14,481 bases of DNA. It comes from Lachnospiraceae bacterium (GTDB taxonomy: Bacteria > Bacillota > Clostridia > Lachnospirales > Lachnospiraceae). The notes beneath the pieces were generated by a model, which saw nothing but the letters and a program-made list of their open reading frames with translations, had not been told where the DNA came from and did no database searches. The DNA is taken from contig CAAEWE010000009.1 in the NCBI GenBank assembly GCA_900759665.1, positions 1 through 14,481 of the forward strand, written 5' to 3'. Shown one piece after another: positions 7,168 to 13,006 of the stretch (position 1 is its first letter; every line of letters starts with the position of its first letter). The position numbers and the translations under genes are program-made.

Positions 7168-7239
7168 GGTGATGCACAGCCTAATAAATGAGCGAGTTAT
7201 AAGTGGGTGATGCACAGCCCGTAAATGAGCGAGTTAACA
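7168..7239 (+). repeat. Two tandem 38-nt repeats
   Basis: The unit starts GGTGATGCACAGCC and continues AATGAGCGAGTTA; copies begin at 7168 and 7206. They differ by a small substitution/indel (CTAATAAATG against CGTAAATG). A third copy is not evident, though TGGGGCAT after the second may be a remnant overlapping the terminator. Confidence 0.9.
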
Positions 7240-7242
7240 GAT

Positions 7243-7268
7243 GGGGCATTATAATATGCCCCTATTTT
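7243..7268 (+). terminator. Intrinsic terminator between antitoxin RNA and toxin start
   Basis: GGGGCAT (7243-7249), loop TATAAT, ATGCCCC (7256-7262), then TATTTTTT. The perfect 7-bp stem with a U-tract ends 13 nt before the toxin GTG, as in type III TA loci. Confidence 0.85.
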
Positions 7269-7281
7269 TTGGAGGATAAAG

Positions 7282-7434
7282 GTGAGAGGCTTAAAATTAT
7301 ACGAAGTTAATCCGAATTATATAAAGTATTTGGCACAGTATCAGGAACATATATTTATATCTGACGGGAATAAAGCAAGACGTAAATATATAGGAGTTCT
7401 GTTACAGATAAATGATATAAAATATTTAAAATAG
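7282..7434 (+). pseudogene. ToxN/AbiQ-like type III toxin, N-terminal 50 codons only
   Basis: GTG at 7282 has GGAGG (7271-7275) 6 nt upstream. The peptide begins RGLKLYEVNPNYIKYLAQY, passes an acidic loop and reads NKARRKYIGVLLQINDIKYL, then ends at TAG 7432-7434. This is the recognisable N-terminal fold of ToxN/AbiQ endoribonucleases (LYxVxxxYIxYL, then RxYIGVLLxIN, then KYxAPL/SxPK), whose full length is about 160-200 residues. It is cut just before the APL-S/T-S-P-K segment that carries active-site residues in ToxN, so any product should be inactive. From about 7431 the DNA becomes a RhuM-like fragment in another frame, so the 3' part was replaced by recombination, not merely shifted. The family call is from memory of conserved pattern. 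Confidence 0.65.
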
Positions 7435-7598
7435 AAGATGATGCAGTGTGGCTGACACAACAGCAGCTTACTGAATTATATCAATGCAGTAAATCAAATA
7501 TAAGTGAACATATAAAGCATATATTCGAAGAAGGGGAGCTGGATAAGGATTCAGTTGTTCGGAAATTCCGAACAACTGCAGATGATGGAAAAACGTAA
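7431..7598 (+). pseudogene. RhuM-family (virulence/addiction-type) gene fragment
   Basis: In the third frame the stretch 7431-7595 reads IEDDAVWLTQQQLTELYQ, then CSKSNISEHIKHIFEEGELD, then KDSVVRKFRTTADDGKT, followed by TAA. These are hallmark blocks of the RhuM / Fic-associated DNA-binding family (VWLTQ-Q-AELF, SNISxHIKNIFxEGEL, SVVRKFRTTAxDGKxY). Only ~55 of about 330 residues remain: there is no start codon with a ribosome site, and the sequence stops exactly where Y-x-x-HYNLD should follow. It is a relic joined at its 5' end to the ToxN-like relic and at its 3' end to the terminal codons of the minus-strand PPOX gene. Confidence 0.7.
7552..7578. repeat. Perfect 27-nt inverted repeat
   Basis: CAGTTGTTCGGAA (7552-7564), a single A, then TTCCGAACAACTG (7566-7578) form a palindrome with perfect 13-bp arms. 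It lies in the RhuM fragment (codons of SVVRKFRTT) 20 bp before the fragment breaks off. It lacks a U-tract on either strand, so it is not a canonical terminator for the convergent PPOX gene. Confidence 0.9.
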
Positions 7599-7609
7599 AG
7601 CTCATGCTG

Positions 7610-8086
7610 TTAAGCTTTCGATCTTGATTTGGCTGTGAACTCTGAGATAACAACTTTGATGACCTCTACTGTCGACGCCATCTCTTCATTGATATTAAAT
7701 TCACGACCCGTCTGATTTTTCATAAAGAGCGAAAGGCCTCGTATTTTCTCCTGCACATCCTCTGTTAATTCTGCACGACCACGCCCAATCACAGATGCAA
7801 ATGATGCTCCGTATTTGCAGGCTACATCTCTGCCGGATATAAGCTCAACATCACTTTCTACCTCAATGCACACATTTGGATTACTTCTGATCAGATCCAG
7901 CTTATGCCCTTCTTTTGCGCAGTGCATGTAGAAAATCAAGATACCCTCTGTATATTCGTATCCGTAGTGAAGTGGAACGATGTAGGGATAATCAGCATCA
8001 AACAAAGCAAGATGCAGGACTTTCGCTTTTTCAATAATCTGCAGAATTTCAATGATATTTGTTACTTCTCGATCTTTTCTTCTCAT
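7610..8086 (-). CDS. Pyridoxamine 5'-phosphate oxidase-family (NimA-like) flavoprotein
   Basis: The 158-residue product begins MRRKDREVTN, the typical opening of clostridial PPOX-fold proteins annotated as NimA-like or 5-nitroimidazole-resistance related. It continues LHLALFDADYPYIVPLHYGYEY, LIFYMHCAKEGHKLDLIRSNPNVCIEV and YGASFASVIGRGRAELTED, the split-barrel flavin-binding strands with the H-x-A-x-x-G-x-K phosphate-contact motif. Family members bind FMN, F420 or haem, and few have known reactions; the substrate cannot be assigned. It lies 71 nt downstream of the HxlR gene on the same strand and may be cotranscribed. The AGGAGG upstream is 30 nt from the ATG and serves a 9-codon upstream frame that overlaps the start (ATGA). 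The ATG itself has only a weak TTTAGG. The 3' end abuts the RhuM fragment. Confidence 0.85.
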   Translation of the reverse strand: MRRKDREVTNIIEILQIIEKAKVLHLALFDADYPYIVPLHYGYEYTEGILIFYMHCAKEGHKLDLIRSNPNVCIEVESDVELISGRDVACKYGASFASVIGRGRAELTEDVQEKIRGLSLFMKNQTGREFNINEEMASTVEVIKVVISEFTAKSRSKA

Positions 8087-8122
8087 AGATAAATACCTAA
8101 AGAATCGTACACGATTCCTCCT
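8083..8122 (-). promoter_or_regulatory. Upstream mini-ORF and palindrome at the PPOX ribosome site
   Basis: On the minus strand AGGAGG (8122-8117) is followed after 4 nt by GTG and a 9-codon frame (MYDSLGIYL) whose TGA overlaps the PPOX ATG as ATGA. Overlapping this, GAATCGT and ACGATTC (8102-8108, 8111-8117) form a 7-bp-arm palindrome that touches the ribosome site. It could be an operator or a hairpin that gates translation. Confidence 0.4.
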
Positions 8123-8157
8123 TTATCAAATTTTAAAATTATACAATCTGGAAGTTG

Positions 8158-8496
8158 TCACTCTGTCAGTCGATTCTCCTCGCCCCAGATACAGAGCTGA
8201 TCCAGTACAGTCATCAGCGATTTTCCTCGCTCCGAAAGCGTATATTCCACCTTCGGTGGGATCTGCGGATACTCGGTGCGGACGATCAGTTTATCCGCTT
8301 CCAGCCCCTTGAGATTCGTGCTGAGAGTTTTGTCGGAAATGGTTTTCAGATACCGTTTCAACTCATTGAATCTCACCGTCTCAAACTCCATCAGGCAGTA
8401 AAGAATGACCATCTTGTGCTTGCCGGAGATCAGCGACAACGTATAGGCAAAGCCGGTATCTTCGAAATTGGCGTTCTCAATATAGTTCTGTATCAT
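8158..8496 (-). CDS. HxlR-family winged-helix regulator
   Basis: The 112-residue product reads YTLSLISGKHKMVILYCLME, then VRFNELKRYLKTISDKTLST as helix-turn-helix, NLKGLEADKLIVRTEYPQIPPKVEYTLSERGKSL as recognition helix and wing, and a C-terminal dimer helix. This is the HxlR/YodB layout; such regulators sense electrophiles, oxidants or metabolites and usually control the divergent gene. The Cys usually found just before the YTL segment (CPV in many members) is replaced by Gly-Phe-Ala here. Only Cys34 and Cys102 remain, so YodB-style N-terminal thiol sensing is unlikely. AGGAGA precedes the ATG. It is divergent from a flavin reductase gene 119 nt away, with an operator-like inverted repeat between. 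Confidence 0.9.
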   Translation of the reverse strand: MIQNYIENANFEDTGFAYTLSLISGKHKMVILYCLMEFETVRFNELKRYLKTISDKTLSTNLKGLEADKLIVRTEYPQIPPKVEYTLSERGKSLMTVLDQLCIWGEENRLTE

Positions 8497-8513
8497 TCAC
8501 TTTCTCCTAAGAT

Positions 8514-8565
8514 AGTACCTGTCATAATTATCAGTACTTGAATTTACAATTTGCGTGGATATAAT
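8514..8565 (+). promoter_or_regulatory. Flavin-reductase promoter with overlapping HxlR-type operator
   Basis: TTGAAT (8538-8543), 16-nt spacer, TATAAT (8560-8565) is a good sigma-A promoter facing the flavin reductase gene. AGTAC (8514-8518) and GTACT (8534-8538) flank ATAATTAT (8524-8531), an inverted repeat of the GTAC kind typical of HxlR-family operators. The right half-site touches the -35, so binding would block transcription. Confidence 0.55.
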
Positions 8566-8615
8566 TATAAGCAGGATGAACGGTCCTGTCAATATGATCA
8601 CAAGGAGGAGTTATC

Positions 8616-9182
8616 ATGAGAACAAAACTGAAAATTACCGAAGGCATTTTCCCCATGCCGGTTCTGATGGTTGCAACTTACAACGAGAACGGCAGTGTCA
8701 ATGTCATGAACGCCGCATGGGGCACCATGCAGGAGCGGGACTCCGTTGTTCTGAACCTCACCGAGACACACAAGACCGTACAGAACATCAAGGCACGGGG
8801 AGCATTCACCGTCAGCATTGCCGATGCAGCCCACATAGTGGAAGCAGACTATTTCGGCGTAGAGTCCGGCAATAAAGTTGCCGATAAATTTGCCCGCAGC
8901 GGTCTGACCGCCAGCAAAGCAGAAACAGTAGATGCCCCTGTCATCAACGAGTTCCCGATCTGCCTGGAGTGCAGGTTCATCGAGTATCAGAACAATGAAT
9001 ACGGATGCGGCGTCATCGGCAAGGTGGTCAATGTCACTGCCGATGAGAGCGTTATGGTGGATGGAAAAATTGATATGTCTAAGGTCAACGCCATCGCATT
9101 TGACCCCTACACCCACGGCTATTATAAAGTCACCGAGCGTGTGGGCGAAGCATTCCGAGATGGCTTAAAGCTGAAAAAGTAA
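8616..9182 (+). CDS. Flavin reductase-like (flavoredoxin-type) FMN-binding protein
   Basis: The 188-residue product is of full family length. It opens KLKITEGIFPMPVLMVATYN and SVNVMNAAWGTMQERDSVVL, the FMN-binding split-barrel signature of flavoredoxins and the flavin reductase-like domain. Further blocks are LTETHKTVQNIKARGAFTVS, DYFGVESGNKVADKFARSGL and PICLECRFIEYQNNEYGCGVIGKVVNV; it ends YYKVTERVGEAFRDGLKLKK. Members transfer electrons from ferredoxin or NAD(P)H to small acceptors in anaerobes; the acceptor is unknown. AGGAGG (8603-8608) lies 7 nt before the ATG. The divergent HxlR gene is the likely repressor. The stop is followed at once by a hairpin and then the IS21-type element. Confidence 0.9.
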   Translation: MRTKLKITEGIFPMPVLMVATYNENGSVNVMNAAWGTMQERDSVVLNLTETHKTVQNIKARGAFTVSIADAAHIVEADYFGVESGNKVADKFARSGLTASKAETVDAPVINEFPICLECRFIEYQNNEYGCGVIGKVVNVTADESVMVDGKIDMSKVNAIAFDPYTHGYYKVTERVGEAFRDGLKLKK

Positions 9183-9185
9183 AGT

Positions 9186-10429
9186 GTGCAGAAAGTGAGC
9201 TTTCGCATAAGCGAAGGCTCCTTCTTAAAATATGTGGATTTCACAAATTCCGAGTTGTCCCTTGAAGATTTAGCAAAACTAAAACTTTTTCTGGAGGACG
9301 GTAAAAACCAACCACCCGGCACAAAGGATCTCCTATTGATGATTATTACGACATCATCAGGGAACTCCTGTCAGATGAAAACCAGCAGATTTTCTATTAC
9401 AAACGTGTTTTATGGCAGTTTCTAAAAGACAACCATCAGCTTCATTGTGCACAATCAAGTTTTCGGCGTTATATTAGCCATCATCCGGAATTTCAGGAAT
9501 ATTTTGACCGCAGCCAGAAAAATTTCAGTCACAAAAAGTCAGCGATGCGTTTTGAAACTCCTCCCGGACAACAGGCACAGCTGGATTGGAAAGAATCCAT
9601 CAAATTCACTCTGAAATCCGGTGAGATGGTTGATATTAACATTTTTGTGCTGATACTTTCAGCTTCCAGATTCCGGAAATATCATCTGTCATTGACGAAG
9701 TCGCAGGATATCTTATTTTCTTTTATGGATGATGCATTTGAGACCTTTGGCGGAGTGCCACGGGAAGTACTTACAGATAACATGAAAACGGTTATGGATG
9801 AACCCCGGACACAATACTCAAAAGGAAAGATAAATATGCGGTTCCAGCAGTTCGCCTCTGATTATGGATTTACGGTAAAACCTTGTATTGCCGGACATCC
9901 ACAGACGAAAGCCAAGGTAGAGGCTCCGATGAAGCTGTTAGATGAAATTTATGCATATAACGGGCTGCTTGATTATCGGGAACTGAATGAGCTGATTCAG
10001 CGGCTGAATGAACGTATCAATCATCAGGTACATCCTGGAACCGGGCGGATCCCGATCATGTATCTGCGAAAAGAAAGGACTCACTTATTACCCCTACCCA
10101 AGGATACAATAAGAAAGTCCTATCAGCTTATTACCACTACATCCAAAGTAAACCCGTCAAGTATGGTAACATACCACTCCTGCCAGTATTCCGTACCTCC
10201 GGAATACATCGGGAAGATTTTGAGCTTACAAGTATATGATAATTATCTGCATGTGTATTATAACACGACAATGGTTGCCATGCACGCGATATGTTCAAAA
10301 AAACTAAATTACCTGGAGCAGCATTATATAGCGATCAGCAGGCTTACTTTAAAAAGCAGAAACTGTGATATAAATGCTGTTGCAAGACAAAACTTAAAAC
10401 AGATAGGAGCATTATTTCAAAATGAATAG
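9186..10429 (+). pseudogene. istA: IS21 transposase IstA, frameshifted
   Basis: The longest intact frame (from ATG 9545, 294 codons) holds the DDE integrase core: LDWKES (Asp14), LTDNMKT (Asp78) and TKAKVEAPMK (Glu126), numbered from that Met, then the C-terminal beta domain (SCQYSVPPEYIGKILSLQVY). The same frame can be read back to 9305 (HKGSPIDDYYDIIRELLSDE, KRVLWQFLKDNHQ, SSFRRYISHHPEF), where TAA at 9302 blocks it. Sequence 9227-9304 in another frame (YVDFTNSELSLEDLAKLKLF, then LEDGK) joins smoothly if the A-run at 9303-9307 had six A instead of five, giving GKKPTTRHKGSP. So one A is probably lost. The catalytic core is unbroken, but the protein would lack its N-terminal DNA-binding region. 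The true start is uncertain; the GTG at 9186 has an in-frame stop just before it and overlaps the hairpin. Confidence 0.8.
9197..9226 (+). terminator. Hairpin after the flavin reductase gene
   Basis: GAGCTTTCGC (9197-9206), loop ATAA, GCGAAGGCTC (9211-9220): a 10-bp stem with one G-T pair, followed by CTTCTT. The U-run is weak but the position 14 nt after the stop fits a terminator. It also lies within the frame I extend to istA, so it may mark where host sequence ends and the IS begins. Confidence 0.6.
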
Positions 10430-11174
10430 CACATATATACAATTAAAACAAAATCTTGAGTATCTGAAAATGAAACAGATGCTCCTTCATCTTGATGAAG
10501 TACTGGATTTTATCACGTCCAACAACCTGTCCTTTACCGAAGGGCTTGTGAAACTGACATCACACGAAATTGATTTTAAGGAAGCAAATATGATCCGATC
10601 CATGGTCAAAGTAGGAGCATTTCCTCATCACAAGGAATTAAATGATTTTGATTTTACATTTCAAGAGTCTGTTAATGAACAGGAGATCAGAGACTTTGAA
10701 ACACTGCGCTTTTTAGAATCGGCAGAAAATATCGTTTTTCTCGGATCCAGTGGTGTGGGAAAAACACACCTCGCTACTTCCATCGGCATAGCAGCTACCA
10801 AGAAACGGTACAGTACCTATTTCATAAAGTGCCATGACCTGATACAACAACTGAAAAAAGCAAAACTGGAAAATCGTCTGGAAGCCAGACTGAGGCATTT
10901 CTTTAAATATAAGTTGTTGATCATTGATGAATTAGGCTATCTGCCGATTGAAAAGGATGATGCAAAGCTGTTTTTTCAGCTGATCGATCTGCGATACGAA
11001 AAACGAAGCACCATTTTAACAACAAACATAAATTTTAATTCCTGGGACGATGTATTTTATGATCCTGTCATCGCAAATGCAATCCTTGATCGGATTTTGC
11101 ACCATGCTCATGTAGTAAATATTACCGGAAGATCGTATCGATTGAAAGAATACATGACGCAAGATGAGGAGTAG
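10422..11174 (+). CDS. istB: IS21 helper ATPase IstB
   Basis: The 250-residue product is the normal IstB length. It is an AAA+ ATPase that assembles on DNA, selects target and stimulates IstA (family knowledge). Visible motifs: N-terminal helical region (YLKMKQMLLHLDEVLDFITS), Walker A GSSGVGKT at 108-115, Walker B LLIIDELGYLPI with Asp169-Glu170, sensor TILTTNINF, and an arginine-bearing C-terminal segment (AILDRILHHAHVVNITGRSY). It overlaps the istA stop by 8 nt, so it is translationally coupled. No damage is seen. Because its partner transposase is frameshifted, it could only act with an intact copy elsewhere. Confidence 0.95.
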   Translation: MNSTYIQLKQNLEYLKMKQMLLHLDEVLDFITSNNLSFTEGLVKLTSHEIDFKEANMIRSMVKVGAFPHHKELNDFDFTFQESVNEQEIRDFETLRFLESAENIVFLGSSGVGKTHLATSIGIAATKKRYSTYFIKCHDLIQQLKKAKLENRLEARLRHFFKYKLLIIDELGYLPIEKDDAKLFFQLIDLRYEKRSTILTTNINFNSWDDVFYDPVIANAILDRILHHAHVVNITGRSYRLKEYMTQDEE

Positions 11175-11225
11175 ACAAATTTGTACATTCTTAAATGATC
11201 AAAAATGTACATTTTGATGTTGACA
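11175..11225 (+). repeat. IS21 right-end terminal repeats
   Basis: TGTACATT occurs at 11182-11189 and 11206-11213, exactly 24 bp apart, followed by TTGATGTTGACA ending at 11225. Multiple terminal repeats of this kind are the IstA binding sites of IS21 elements. ACAAATTTGT at 11175-11184 is a 10-bp palindrome overlapping the first copy. The IS boundary is set by this pattern alone. Confidence 0.6.
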
Positions 11226-11373
11226 TTTATAAAGGATGTTATGTTTAGAATTTTTTCTCATTCACTGTACCTCCATACTCTTTCACTCATCCAGTATAAC
11301 TTTTTCCCGGGAAGAATGCAACTTTTATAGCTTTTATAATTGGGGTCAAGTTATATCTAACCAAATCCCCTTC

Positions 11374-11402
11374 TTGATTATCTAATGTATATATGTTTTA
11401 AT
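11374..11402 (+). promoter_or_regulatory. Possible promoter for the sigma-factor operon
   Basis: TTGATT (11374-11379), 17-nt spacer, TTTAAT (11397-11402) is an acceptable sigma-A-like promoter 38 nt before the start codon. An autoregulated ECF promoter cannot be excluded. The rest of the 11226-11440 gap is AT-rich with no gene visible. Confidence 0.35.
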
Positions 11403-11440
11403 TTCATGTACAAAATTGAAAGTTGAAAGGATCCTTACAT

Positions 11441-11944
11441 ATGAATACAAGACTCGTCTTACAAGCCCAAAGACGCGATAAAGACGCATTTGTTACATTG
11501 ATCGGCCTGTATCGTGAATCTATGTATCAGATTGCTTACGCGATATTAAAAAATAACGAAGACGCAGCTGACGCCATGCAGGACACCATCCTAATCTGCT
11601 GGGAAAAGATCGACACCCTCCGCCATGCCAGATATTTTAAAACTTGGATAACCCGCATCCTGATCAACCGATGCAACCGGCTTTACAGTCAGCGCAGCCG
11701 GACCACGGACTTGAACGAGGGCACATTCAGTTCCATCTCGCCGGATCCTGCCGCCCGGATGGAATGGCAGGAAATGATGCAGCAGTTGACCGACAACCAG
11801 CGCATCGTGGTGGAACTTTATTATGCCCAGCAATTCAAAATACACGAAATCGCAGATATTTTGGACATAACGCCAAGTGCCGTGAAAAACCGGCTGCACA
11901 CAGCCAGAAAAGTTTTAAAGCAATATATTTCTTCCAATTCATGA
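11441..11944 (+). CDS. ECF-like RNA polymerase sigma factor (sigma-70 regions 2 and 4)
   Basis: I chose ATG 11441 because GAAAGGA ends 9 nt upstream; a TTG at 11423 would put that ribosome site inside the gene. The 167-residue product has region 2 (FVTLIGLYRESMYQIAYAIL, NNEDAADAMQDTILICWEKI, ARYFKTWITRILINRC), a short linker, then region 4 (QQLTDNQRIVVELYYAQQFK, IHEIADILDITPSAVKNRLH, TARKVLKQYI). There is no region 1 or 3, as in ECF sigma factors. It is followed after 21 nt by a DUF4179 membrane protein, the usual partner in Firmicutes, which likely holds it inactive at the membrane. Codon use is richer in C-ending codons than in the genes at the start of the window. Confidence 0.9.
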   Translation: MNTRLVLQAQRRDKDAFVTLIGLYRESMYQIAYAILKNNEDAADAMQDTILICWEKIDTLRHARYFKTWITRILINRCNRLYSQRSRTTDLNEGTFSSISPDPAARMEWQEMMQQLTDNQRIVVELYYAQQFKIHEIADILDITPSAVKNRLHTARKVLKQYISSNS

Positions 11945-11965
11945 TCCATCAAGAAAGGAGCTTTT

Positions 11966-12988
11966 ATGAACACATTTAAACATAAAATGAAAAAATACGC
12001 AAATAACAGACCTCTCCCCCCCTCTGTAAAAGAAAAAACAGAGGTCACACTGGCACACCTTCCTGATTATCCCGCGTCGCTGCCGGTTCACCGATATACA
12101 TGGCGTGGTGCCGCCGTCCTCGCCTCTGTTTTACTTTTGTGCTGTCTGTTTGTATCGGTAACACCCTCTTTTGCCAGCCGTATTCCCGTACTTCAGAGCA
12201 TTTTTTCTCTGGTAGAAAAACACACCATATACTCCGGGTCTTATCGTCACGCGACGCCCCTTTCTCCCGGGAAAAATTCCCGGCTGTCAGTTTCTTCCGG
12301 CGGTGTGCACCTCAGCGCATCCGAAGTCTGCTTTGATGGATTTTCTGCCTATATCACCCTCTGGGCCCAGGCGGATGAGGCTGTTTTTTCCGATGCTCCT
12401 GTCTGCATGAAAACCCAGTTCGGCTTTAACCGGGAAGCCGGGAAAGAGGACTATGACATTATCCTGGACGGTAAAGCAGAGAACAACCGCACCTACGCCG
12501 GCATCATGAAACTGGATCAATCTGATATTACAAAAGAGGGTGGTTTTGTAAAGATCCATATTACCAGACTTTATTTGGAAAACGACACAGAAATTTCCGG
12601 AAAATGGGATCTTACCATTCCTTATTCCGCCCCGTCGGACTCCTGTCAGGAAGTGTATGTAGGGGAAAAAGTAAATTCCCACTTAACAATAGAAAAGATC
12701 TTTCTTTCCCCATATCAGATTGTGGTTTTCAGCAGAGAAAAGACTTCTGACACAAGCCAGATCGCCTTGTTCAATCAGGATGGCCAGCCTGTCTCCTTTG
12801 AAGAAATCGGGGATGGCAGCGGACCTCTGAACCGCAGTCTGTACGCAAGAAAAGGGAAAAACATATCAAAACTATACATCTACACCGCCGATGGCAGTTC
12901 CCCCCACCGCATGGATCTGTTAAATGCCAAAACGAGGAAAAAAGCAAAACTCTACTGTGAGTCCAGCTTTTCCATAGATATTCCATAA
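11966..12988 (+). CDS. DUF4179 membrane protein, putative anti-sigma factor
   Basis: The 340-residue product has a ~45-residue basic cytoplasmic N-terminus (MNTFKHKMKKYANNRPLPPS), one membrane helix at about 48-65 (GAAVLASVLLLCCLFVSV) and a large extracellular beta-rich part containing VHLSASEVCFDGFSAYITLW and SGKWDLTIPYSAP, in the style of DUF4179. Proteins of this class sit next to ECF-type sigma factors and are thought to bind the sigma factor inside while sensing outside. The cytoplasmic tail lacks a zinc-binding HxxxCxxC motif, so a ZAS-type fold is not apparent. AAAGGAG (11954-11960) precedes the ATG. It lies between the sigma gene (21-nt gap) and the peptidase gene (18-nt gap), consistent with one operon. 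The signal sensed is unknown. Confidence 0.8.
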   Translation: MNTFKHKMKKYANNRPLPPSVKEKTEVTLAHLPDYPASLPVHRYTWRGAAVLASVLLLCCLFVSVTPSFASRIPVLQSIFSLVEKHTIYSGSYRHATPLSPGKNSRLSVSSGGVHLSASEVCFDGFSAYITLWAQADEAVFSDAPVCMKTQFGFNREAGKEDYDIILDGKAENNRTYAGIMKLDQSDITKEGGFVKIHITRLYLENDTEISGKWDLTIPYSAPSDSCQEVYVGEKVNSHLTIEKIFLSPYQIVVFSREKTSDTSQIALFNQDGQPVSFEEIGDGSGPLNRSLYARKGKNISKLYIYTADGSSPHRMDLLNAKTRKKAKLYCESSFSIDIP

Positions 12989-13006
12989 CATAACAGGAGG
13001 TTTCTT

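Larger units (their letters stand above)
7168..7268 (+). ncRNA. ToxI-like type III antitoxin RNA (tandem repeats plus terminator)
   Basis: A non-coding stretch of two 38-nt repeats is bracketed by a promoter ending at 7159 and an intrinsic terminator at 7243-7268. A truncated ToxN/AbiQ-like coding start follows immediately. In known type III systems (ToxIN, AbiQ, CptIN, TenpIN) the antitoxin is exactly such a repeat RNA. The toxin cuts it into single units that bind and inhibit the toxin, and a terminator between the two limits toxin expression. Everything but a full toxin is present. Two repeats is at the low end, but families with about two copies are known. The repeat contains no obvious open frame. 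Assignment rests on arrangement plus the toxin N-terminus, not on a search. Confidence 0.7.
9186..11225 (+). mobile_element. IS21-family insertion sequence, frameshifted and missing its left end
   Basis: The element contains istA then istB in the IS21 order with an 8-nt overlap. The right end is recognisable: after istB come two TGTACATT repeats 24 bp apart and a terminal GATGTTGACA at about 11225. The matching left end (a TGTCAACATC-like terminus with TGTACATT repeats) is not found between the flavin reductase stop and istA, so the left terminus appears deleted. With a frameshifted transposase and one end gone, the copy should be immobile on its own. No target duplication can be called. Confidence 0.8.

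Noticed and set aside
7168..7239. CRISPR array
   Set aside because: Only two directly abutting 38-nt units with no spacers, between a promoter and terminator; fits an antitoxin RNA instead.
8598..9116. 172-codon minus-strand open frame opposite the flavin reductase gene
   Set aside because: It lies antisense to a clear FMN-binding protein with full motifs and a good ribosome site; its translation matches no family and the frame is a codon-bias shadow.
9298..9310. Programmed -1 frameshift in istA
   Set aside because: The site T-AAA-AAC is not a good slippery heptamer because slipping the first tRNA would pair with TAA. IS21 istA is not known to me to need frameshifting. A lost A in a homopolymer is simpler.
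11406..11411. Second IS end suggested by ATGTACAAA upstream of the sigma gene
   Set aside because: Only a 9-base resemblance to the inverted TTTGTACAT of the IS21 right end, without the rest of the terminal pattern.
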